Positions 1-3,549 of a stretch of DNA of 5,396 nucleotides are shown in pieces. A program made the position numbers and the translations under genes. Each line of letters starts with the position of its first letter. The stretch's first letter is position 1. The stretch covers positions 1 through 5,396 of the forward strand of contig JAHIMN010000061.1 of assembly GCA_018896395.1 (NCBI GenBank), in the 5' to 3' direction. The notes under the pieces are model-generated. The model saw only the letters and a list, made by a program, of their open reading frames with translations. It did no database searches and was not told the DNA's origin. This stretch comes from Verrucomicrobiota bacterium. Its GTDB lineage: Bacteria; Verrucomicrobiota; Kiritimatiellia; JAAZAB01.

Positions 1-10
1 CGTGGTGAAT

Positions 11-17
11 CCCCTCT
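11..17 (-). promoter_or_regulatory. Shine-Dalgarno-like AGAGGGG for a gene beyond the left edge
   Basis: Read on the minus strand, about 20 bases after the stop of the HdrA-like gene there is AGAGGGG, followed by ATTCACCACG up to the window edge. The spacing would suit a start codon just outside the window, so the HdrA-like gene may be first in an operon. This rests on one short motif, and the start itself cannot be seen. Confidence 0.3.
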
Positions 18-39
18 TGCTTTAGTAAATTCTTGTTTC

Positions 40-1353
40 TTATGCTTGTCCCAAAATCTCGGCGCAGACGGCTTCCGCCTGGCCAATAGTTGCGGCGATG
101 TCCTGCGGGTTTCCGCAGGTTCCGGCGATAAACACGTTTTCCCGGTGCGTCTGCGGCAAGCCGGCCACGCCCTTGATCCCCAGAAAACCCTGTTCGTTCA
201 CCGCCAGCCGCAGGTTATCGGCCAGAGCCCGCGCCGCCGGCGCGGGGCGGATGCCAATGGAAAGAACGACCAGGTCGAACTCCGCCGTCGTGACGGCGCC
301 TTTTTCCTGCTCTTCATACGCAATGACGACCGCGCTCTCATTCCCTGCCGTGATATCCACCGGGCGCGCGCGTACAAAGGTCATAGTTTTCTGGCAGGCC
401 GCATAAAATGATTGGAAGTCTTTGCCGAAATTCTGGATATCCATGTAAAACACGGTGACCGCCGTCTCGGGGATATCATGCTGCATGCGCCGCGCAATGC
501 GAAGCGCATAGGAGCAACAGACTGTCGAACAATAGTTGGTGTCTTCCGGCCGGCGATGGGCATGCTCACTGCGCGACCCGACGCACTGGATAAACGCCAC
601 GCGACGGGGCGCGCTCCCGTCGGACAAGCGGGTGATGCGGTGCTGGTCGGCCAATTGACGTTCAGCGTCCAACCCGGAGATGACATTGGGAATTACGCCA
701 TAACCGAAAGTGCCCATCTGCCCGGGATTAAAGGGCTCATGGCCCGTGGCCACTATAACGGCATCCACATCCAGTTCCTGGGTTTGCTCCTGCTCTTTCC
801 AATCAATCGCCTTTACCGGGCAGGCCTTTGCGCACAGGTTGCAAGACTTGCCAAGGGTGCGGCGGCATAGCGGTAAGTCCAGGACCGGTACGCCGCCATA
901 CAGAGCCGGGTTCTTTATGGAAATGCAATGCTCCGGGCAAACAGCCACGCAGATGCCACAGCCAATGCACCGCTCACGGCAGAGGAAATTGGGAGCAGTT
1001 CGCAGCGTAGCGCGATAGGCAGAGCCGTTGTTTCCCGGCGCCAGCGCCACCAGTTCGGAGCGGGTATTGAGGCACACGCGCGGAGCGCGCAGGGCGGCTT
1101 TGAGACGATCCGTGGCCACGCAAACGTGACACCGCAGGCAGACATCGGCGGCTTTACAGCCCATGGTCACCGCATGGCCGCCAATAACCGGCTCTTTTTC
1201 CACCCACTGCACGTCGAGTCCGGCGCGTCCCAGGCGCTCCGCGGCCGTTGCCCCGGCAATGCCGCCGCCGAGCACCAGCACGCGCCGAATAGGTTTGTTG
1301 GATTTAGTCGTCATGACGTCCAAGGATTCTTTTTGCACTACGGACATTAGCAT
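40..1353 (-). CDS. HdrA/QmoA-like FAD and 4Fe-4S oxidoreductase
   Basis: Probable cytoplasmic flavin/iron-sulfur electron-transfer subunit of the heterodisulfide reductase A family. Seen in the 437 residues: an FAD-binding beta-alpha-beta fold with GGGIAG (29-34) and E52 about 20 residues on; a cysteine-rich stretch C66, C72, C75, C78, C94; two ferredoxin-like 4Fe-4S motifs, C129-x2-C132-x2-C135-x3-C139-P and C163-x7-C171-x2-C174-x3-C178-P; ATG near 202-204; QCVGSR (256-261) and YCSTVCC (274-280), both typical of HdrA/QmoA; and a C-terminal FAD motif with AGTCGNPQDI. The length matches short QmoA-type proteins rather than full HdrA (about 650 residues), so the extra C-terminal ferredoxin part is absent. 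In this family such subunits pass electrons between a flavin and partner Hdr/Qmo or hydrogenase subunits; the partner here is unknown. Three starts are possible: Met1, Met3 (1347) or Met14 (1314). Met14 leaves a more usual short lead before the FAD fold, and no start has a strong Shine-Dalgarno. No promoter was recognised. The downstream gene on this strand lies outside the window. Confidence 0.9.
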   Translation of the reverse strand: MLMSVVQKESLDVMTTKSNKPIRRVLVLGGGIAGATAAERLGRAGLDVQWVEKEPVIGGHAVTMGCKAADVCLRCHVCVATDRLKAALRAPRVCLNTRSELVALAPGNNGSAYRATLRTAPNFLCRERCIGCGICVAVCPEHCISIKNPALYGGVPVLDLPLCRRTLGKSCNLCAKACPVKAIDWKEQEQTQELDVDAVIVATGHEPFNPGQMGTFGYGVIPNVISGLDAERQLADQHRITRLSDGSAPRRVAFIQCVGSRSEHAHRRPEDTNYCSTVCCSYALRIARRMQHDIPETAVTVFYMDIQNFGKDFQSFYAACQKTMTFVRARPVDITAGNESAVVIAYEEQEKGAVTTAEFDLVVLSIGIRPAPAARALADNLRLAVNEQGFLGIKGVAGLPQTHRENVFIAGTCGNPQDIAATIGQAEAVCAEILGQA

Positions 1354-1366
1354 CCCACAGGATGCT
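1349..1366 (-). promoter_or_regulatory. Hairpin covering the HdrA-like gene start
   Basis: AGCATCC / CACA / GGATGCT is a perfect 7-bp inverted repeat with a 4-base loop. On the minus-strand transcript its 3' arm contains the first possible AUG (1353-1351) and it ends one base before the second (1347). If transcribed it could mask initiation at Met1 or affect initiation at Met3, or it may simply be a palindrome in the leader of a gene starting at Met14. Regulatory function is not shown. Confidence 0.35.
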
Positions 1367-1370
1367 CAGA

Positions 1371-1500
1371 CCGTAGGCTGAGGATCGTAGACTGTAGGAA
1401 AACGAACACTATTCAGGCCGATTGCCAAAATAACAGTTCCGGTTTTGTGTATCTGTATTTTGCCCGTTTGAACCTACGGCCTACAGTCTTCAGTCTACAG
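1371..1500. repeat. Degenerate inverted repeat of CTGTAGRCTGA-like words
   Basis: Positions 1371-1398 and the reverse complement of 1473-1500 agree at 21 of 28 positions by hand alignment, and all seven differences are transitions. Each arm is itself made of repeated words of the type CYGTAGRC, so the arms look like short degenerate tandem arrays facing each other across 74 bases. No gene was found between them. It is probably a dispersed non-coding repeat; its function is unknown. Confidence 0.55.
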
Positions 1501-1603
1501 CCCTTGGCGGTCCTATGGGACGCCAGTGCACTACTGACACACAAATCCGTTAACAATAACAAAAGCGCTTTGAAGGTCAAGTGCAGGAAACGCAAAAAAG
1601 TAA

Positions 1604-1655
1604 TGCCTCAGTCTTGGGGTGTTCTGTAGCCGCCCCACTCCGCCGGGGCGTCTTT
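1604..1655 (+). repeat. Terminator-like dispersed repeat, copy 1
   Basis: This 52-base segment is repeated at 3304-3355 with 48 of 52 identities. It ends in a hairpin, CGCCCC (1631-1636) and GGGGCG (1645-1650), followed by TCTTT, which resembles a Rho-independent terminator on the plus strand. No plus-strand gene ends just upstream, so here it acts either as a stray terminator or simply as a mobile repeat. A partial second copy of its GGTGTTCTGTA word follows at 1658-1668. Confidence 0.7.
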
Positions 1656-1657
1656 GT

Positions 1658-1677
1658 GGTGTTCTGTACCCCCCCCT
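1658..1677 (+). repeat. Partial tandem copy of the terminator-repeat core
   Basis: GGTGTTCTGTA followed by a run of C repeats the 1618-1628 word of the 52-base repeat (GGTGTTCTGTA then GCCGCCCC). The hairpin half is missing. It looks like a truncated tandem duplicate. Confidence 0.4.
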
Positions 1678-1687
1678 TATAACTAAC

Positions 1688-1702
1688 GTGGGCTTTGCCC
1701 AC
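1688..1702. repeat. Small perfect hairpin GTGGGC-TTT-GCCCAC
   Basis: A 6-bp perfect stem with a TTT loop. It has no T tract, so a terminator is unlikely. It lies between the terminator-like repeat and the 30-bp inverted pair, among other palindromes. Confidence 0.45.
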
Positions 1703-1715
1703 AACCCAAAAAATC

Positions 1716-1828
1716 AACCGCTAATGGACACTAATAAACGCTAATGAAGCAGAATAATAATGATTTTAAAATAGCAAAACTTCCCCGTCTCTGCCGATAT
1801 TCGCGTCTATTTGCGTTCATTCGCGGTT
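1716..1828. repeat. 30-bp imperfect inverted repeat pair (CGCTAATG/CATTCGCG type)
   Basis: The left arm 1716-1745 starts AACCGCTAATGGAC. The reverse complement of the right arm 1799-1828 starts AACCGCGAATGAAC. They match at 24 of 30 positions and enclose 53 AT-rich bases. Each arm is built of an internally repeated word, YGCKAATRRAC, which resembles dispersed repeats I have seen between genes in environmental bacterial genomes. It may be a MITE-like or REP-like element; no terminal target duplication was identified. Confidence 0.6.
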
Positions 1829-1927
1829 AAAATTCTTGTTTTTTATAGCGGTTTTTGGTGGTTAAGGTACTGACCGGTTACCAGAACGGCCATAATGAGA
1901 ATTACTGCGGGGAGTCTGATATCCGCT

Positions 1928-2006
1928 CGATTGCGCTTGCATTGCCTCGGCCACCGTTGTATGCTCACAGCACAGCAGACTGGATAAAACGCTATTCTAT
2001 TCGTTC
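1928..2006 (+). repeat. Promoter-bearing repeat, copy A
   Basis: First of three copies (others at 3473-3538 and 5350-5396). It shares two exact 19-base blocks with copy B, 1944-1962 and 1979-1997. The first block carries most of the promoter spacer and start of the -10; the second would lie in the transcribed leader. It carries a short extra stretch near its start (GCGCT) that copy B lacks and copy C shares in altered form. Confidence 0.8.
1937..1965 (+). promoter_or_regulatory. Sigma70-like promoter in repeat copy A
   Basis: TTGCAT (1937-1942), a 17-base spacer and TATGCT (1960-1965) fit a housekeeping-type promoter pointing at the TA pair. A start near 1972 would give a leader of roughly 84 bases before the antitoxin. 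The same elements and spacing recur in copies B and C, which supports function. Confidence 0.6.
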
Positions 2007-2019
2007 TGCTGATTATCAA

Positions 2020-2061
2020 ATTGACAATGTCCTTTGGCATTGGTAGTATTCAATTATGAAT
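2020..2061 (+). promoter_or_regulatory. Second, start-proximal promoter with operator-like palindromes
   Basis: TTGACA (2021-2026), a 17-base spacer and TAGTAT (2044-2049) form a good -35 and a weaker -10. The expected transcription start falls at about 2056, the A of the antitoxin ATG, implying a leaderless message; no clear Shine-Dalgarno precedes the ATG. Two small palindromes overlap it: ATTGACAAT (2020-2028) on the -35, and ATTCA-ATTA-TGAAT (2048-2061) over the -10 end and start codon. Type II antitoxins commonly repress their own promoter, so these are possible operators. Confidence 0.4.
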
Positions 2062-2283
2062 ACGGTTCAAGAAATCCAAAGTGAAGCCATGGCATTGTCG
2101 GCCAGCGAGCGCGCGAGCCTTGCGCACGATCTGATCCTGAGTCTCGATGACCCTGCACATTTCGAACTTGGTCCCGATCAGGAGCGAGAGATTCAACGTC
2201 GTGTCCAGATGGTGCGCGAAGGGACGGCTACAAGCCGTCCCGCCGAGGACATCTTCGCCGACATCAAGACCAAGTACAAATGA
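2056..2283 (+). CDS. Type II antitoxin, PF09720/TIGR02574 addiction-module family
   Basis: Antitoxin half of a type II TA pair, expected to bind and neutralise the toxin encoded immediately downstream. The 75-residue product has the family pattern: an N-terminal helix (EIQSEAMALSASERASLAHDL, about 6-26, given here as two adjoining parts EIQSEAMALS and ASERASLAHDL), then SLDD, then a charged helix with REIQRRV and an ending of the type EDIFADIKTKYK. The length is typical. Its TGA overlaps the toxin ATG by 4 bases (ATGA at 2280-2283), so the two are translationally coupled. No N-terminal DNA-binding fold is obvious by eye; in this family the N-terminal part may bind DNA and the C-terminal helix usually wraps the toxin, but that is family knowledge. 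ATG at 2056 is the only sensible start. No strong Shine-Dalgarno is present. Confidence 0.88.
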   Translation: MNTVQEIQSEAMALSASERASLAHDLILSLDDPAHFELGPDQEREIQRRVQMVREGTATSRPAEDIFADIKTKYK

Positions 2284-2588
2284 TACCCGCTACCATTCTG
2301 CACGAGGCCGAGGTCGAGATGTGGGATGCCGTTGCGTATTACGAGAACCAATCTTCTGGGCTCGGCTTGGATTTCGAAGCGGAAGTGGAACGCTCGGTTG
2401 ACACAGTCAAACGTTTCCCGGAGCGCTGGCCTCTTCGCGAAGACGGTACACGAAGATACCTCACGCATTGTTTTCCTTATCTGGTCGTCTACATGTATCT
2501 CCGCAAGCGCATTTGGATCATTGCCATTGCCCACTGCAAGCGCAGGCCTGGATACTGGAGAAACAGAATCAAGACAGCAGAACAATAG
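2280..2588 (+). CDS. Type II toxin, RelE/ParE superfamily
   Basis: Toxin of the pair with the upstream antitoxin. The 102 residues show the RelE/ParE pattern: an N-terminal strand, a helix A-E-V-E-M-W-D-A-V-A-YYE (10-22), a second helix around GLGLDFEAEVERSVDTVKRF (27-46), the strand region GTRRYLTHCFPYLVVY (56-71) and the closing IAIAHCKRRPGYW (81-93). R58/R59, H85 and R88/R89 are candidate functional residues. The FPYxVxY and AxAHxxRRPGYW signatures are those of ParE-like family members often paired with PF09720 antitoxins. Such toxins act either as ribosome-dependent mRNA interferases or as gyrase inhibitors, and sequence alone does not decide here. The start ATG overlaps the antitoxin stop by 4 bases and no separate ribosome site is seen. 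The frame is intact, so the pair may be functional. Confidence 0.9.
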   Translation: MIPATILHEAEVEMWDAVAYYENQSSGLGLDFEAEVERSVDTVKRFPERWPLREDGTRRYLTHCFPYLVVYMYLRKRIWIIAIAHCKRRPGYWRNRIKTAEQ

Positions 2589-2615
2589 GATCCAAGCGTT
2601 CGGATAGGAGATGAA

Positions 2616-2702
2616 ATGATCAAAATGACATTGGCAACTATTATGGTCCTTCCGGGTTTAGCGTGTGATTATTTATTGACGAAAAACAACTCCTCTGCTT
2701 GA
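2616..2702 (+). CDS. Possible 28-residue hydrophobic peptide
   Basis: A short ORF begins at ATG 2616 with GGAG (2607-2610) five bases before it. The peptide MIKMTLATIMVLPGLAC (17 residues) followed by DYLLTKNNSSA looks like a short signal peptide or lipoprotein signal with C17, though the lipobox is not canonical. It starts 27 bases after the toxin stop and could be co-transcribed. It may be a relic or chance; I do not recognise it. Confidence 0.22.
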   Translation: MIKMTLATIMVLPGLACDYLLTKNNSSA

Positions 2703-2761
2703 TAAAGCGAATTTGAGGCAAGCAATTTGGACAGGATTAACAGGATTTACAGGATTTCCCG

Positions 2762-2783
2762 CCATAGGCGGGTCTGCCTATGG
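2762..2783. repeat. Perfect hairpin CCATAGGC-GGGTCT-GCCTATGG
   Basis: An 8-bp perfect stem with a 6-base loop inside the 175-bp inverted-ended unit. It lacks a T tract. It is probably part of the repeat and not a separate regulator. Confidence 0.55.
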
Positions 2784-2847
2784 TACGATCTGATGAAACC
2801 CGATGTCCTCTTATCAAATTCATCCGGTCTTCTTCTTTTTCCATCAA

Positions 2848-2879
2848 CCCGCCTGCAACGCTGTAGCACTGCGGGCAGG
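2848..2879. repeat. GC-rich nested hairpin
   Basis: CCCGC (2848-2852) can pair with GCGGG (2871-2875), or CCTGC (2852-2856) with GCAGG (2875-2879). It lies next to the right arm of the 175-bp unit and is likely part of that element. Confidence 0.35.
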
Positions 2880-2974
2880 TCCTGTTAATCTTGTAAATCC
2901 TGTCAAAACATCCAATTGCACTGATTTCCGGGCTACCTGGGCAGTTACAATGCAGCTACCCGGCGCGGCCACTT

Positions 2975-3046
2975 ATCAGGATTATCACGGTGTACGAACC
3001 CGATCCAGAGCTTTGGATTGACTTGAGAGTGCGAAAGACAGATTAG
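2975..3046 (+). pseudogene. C-terminal remnant of a DUF4258-type toxin
   Basis: Read in frame, this stretch gives IRIITVYEPDPELWIDLRVR then KTD and a TAG stop at 3044-3046. ITVYEPDPxxW followed by a basic tail is the typical C-terminus of DUF4258 toxins, the usual partner of YgiT-type antitoxins, and the stop lies just before the antitoxin-like gene at 3056. The same frame stays open further upstream but encodes no recognisable part of the family, so the N-terminal two thirds appear deleted or replaced, next to the repeat unit ending at 2904. The remnant has no credible start and should be inactive. Confidence 0.65.
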
Positions 3047-3055
3047 CGAGGTGAC

Positions 3056-3269
3056 ATGATGAAAGAAACGATGATTGAAACTAAAGTAACCTACACGCTG
3101 GAGCGTGACGGAACATTCTTCCTGATCGAGCATGTGCCAGCACGTGTGTGCCGGGAGACTGGAGAGCAAATACTTCGCCCCGGAAACCGTGGAGCATATT
3201 CAATCGGTAATCAATAGCCGTGAGAAGCCCGTGAAGCTCATCGAGACTCCCGTGTACGAGTACGCATAA
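3056..3269 (+). pseudogene. Frameshifted YgiT-type antitoxin
   Basis: A strong ribosome site GAGGTGA (3048-3054) precedes ATG codons at 3056 and 3059; the second has the better spacing. The first frame reads through KVTYTLERDGTFF and VPARVCRETGEQ (residues 27-38), a YgiT-type signature. After CAA at 3167-3169 an extra A (3170) breaks the frame, giving a stop at 3215-3217 and a 53-residue product. Dropping that base restores YFAPETVEHIQSV...VKLIETPVYEYA to a TAA at 3267-3269, for about 70 residues, the expected length and ending of this antitoxin type. The second cysteine of the usual CxxC is replaced (CRETG), as in zinc-free members. With the truncated toxin upstream, the module is decayed. 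A one-base sequencing or assembly error in the AAA run is the main alternative. Confidence 0.75.
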
Positions 3270-3303
3270 TAAATGCCCAATCGGGTCGCCGAAGCACAGG
3301 GTC

Positions 3304-3355
3304 TGCCTCAGTCTTTGGATATTCTGTAGCCGCCCCACTCCGCTGGGGCGTCTTT
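3304..3355 (+). repeat. Terminator-like dispersed repeat, copy 2
   Basis: This copy matches 1604-1655 at 48 of 52 positions. Its hairpin is better: CGCCCCA (3331-3337) pairs with TGGGGCG (3344-3350) over a 6-base loop, followed by TCTTTT. It lies 35 bases after the end of the broken antitoxin gene, so it may terminate that transcript and insulate the next promoter. Lying in the same relation to promoter repeat B as copy 1 does to copy A, it belongs to a recurring module. Confidence 0.72.
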
Positions 3356-3369
3356 TCGCGACAACGTAG

Positions 3370-3432
3370 GGCGCGACCACGCCTCTGGCGTGGTAAACCT
3401 CGTGCCAGCCACGCGAAACGCGTGGTCGCGCC
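3370..3432. repeat. REP-like palindrome cluster
   Basis: GGCGCGACCACGC (3370-3382) is the perfect reverse complement of GCGTGGTCGCGCC (3420-3432). Nested inside are two shorter perfect hairpins, CCACGCC-TCT-GGCGTGG (3377-3393) and CCACGCG-AAA-CGCGTGG (3409-3425), which compete with the long pairing. This resembles a REP/BIME-type extragenic palindrome. No RAYT transposase gene is in the window. It sits between the terminator repeat and promoter repeat B. Confidence 0.65.
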
Positions 3433-3472
3433 ATTTTACCCCCTGTAACTGAAGGATGAGGGATTACGATTT

Positions 3473-3538
3473 CGATTGCATCGCCTCGGCCACCGTTGTA
3501 TACTCGCGGCATACTGGATAAAACGCTATTCTTCGTTC
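3473..3538 (+). repeat. Promoter-bearing repeat, copy B
   Basis: Second copy of the repeat seen at 1928-2006, with two exact 19-base shared blocks (3483-3501 and 3513-3531) and small gaps elsewhere. It ends 11 bases before the start codon of the large ATPase/protease gene. Confidence 0.8.
3476..3504 (+). promoter_or_regulatory. Sigma70-like promoter in repeat copy B
   Basis: TTGCAT (3476-3481), a 17-base spacer and TATACT (3499-3504) form a good housekeeping-type promoter. The expected start near 3511 gives a leader of about 39 bases before ATG 3550. The alternative upstream TTG start at 3496 overlaps the -10 box and could not be on this transcript, which supports the ATG. Confidence 0.68.
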
Positions 3539-3549
3539 GCCGGCCAGCC

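Larger units (their letters stand above)
1354..2055. other. Gene-free, repeat-rich intergenic stretch
   Basis: About 700 bases between the divergent HdrA-like gene and the TA pair, with no supportable coding sequence on either strand. It holds, in order, the degenerate inverted repeat at 1371-1500, the terminator-like repeat at 1604-1655 with a partial second copy at 1658-1677, a small hairpin at 1688-1702, the 30-bp inverted pair at 1716-1828, and the promoter repeat at 1928-2006. Bases 1501-1603 contain only a 10-bp palindrome (AAAGCGCTTT, 1562-1571). No tRNA or rRNA was recognised. Confidence 0.7.
2730..2904. repeat. 175-bp unit with inverted ACAGGATT-word ends
   Basis: The left arm 2730-2754 and the reverse complement of 2880-2904 match at 22 of 25 positions; each arm contains three copies of the word ACAGGATT or a variant. 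The interior has a perfect 8-bp hairpin at 2762-2783 and a GC-rich hairpin near 2848-2879, but no gene. The left arm resembles a widely seen dispersed repeat of the GGACAGGATTAACAGG type. It could be a MITE-like element or two opposed copies of a short repeat. No clear target-site duplication was found. Confidence 0.6.
2589..3055. other. Intergenic region between the two TA modules
   Basis: About 470 bases without a confident gene. It contains the doubtful 28-residue ORF (2616), the inverted-ended repeat unit (2730-2904) and the toxin remnant (2975-3046). Bases 2905-2974 carry only a weak CCGGG/CCCGG inverted repeat (2928-2932 and 2959-2963). Nothing else was recognised on either strand. Confidence 0.6.

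Noticed and set aside
46..411. Plus-strand open frames across the HdrA-like gene
   Set aside because: They are antisense shadows with no recognisable protein features; the minus-strand frame carries all the conserved motifs.
1562..1571. AAAGCGCTTT palindrome as an operator
   Set aside because: A single 10-bp palindrome with no adjacent promoter or gene is too weak to call.
1855..2046. 63-codon plus-strand frame upstream of the antitoxin, and its minus-strand counterpart
   Set aside because: Both lie over the promoter repeat copy A and have no ribosome site or family resemblance.
2789..2805. Hammerhead ribozyme core (CTGATGA ... GAAA)
   Set aside because: CTGATGA runs directly into AAC with no stem II and no flanking helices, so it is a chance match.
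3496..3549. Upstream TTG start adding 18 residues to the ATPase/protease protein
   Set aside because: The TTG overlaps the -10 box of the promoter in repeat copy B, and the added residues are encoded by the repeat itself; ATG 3550 fits the domain start.
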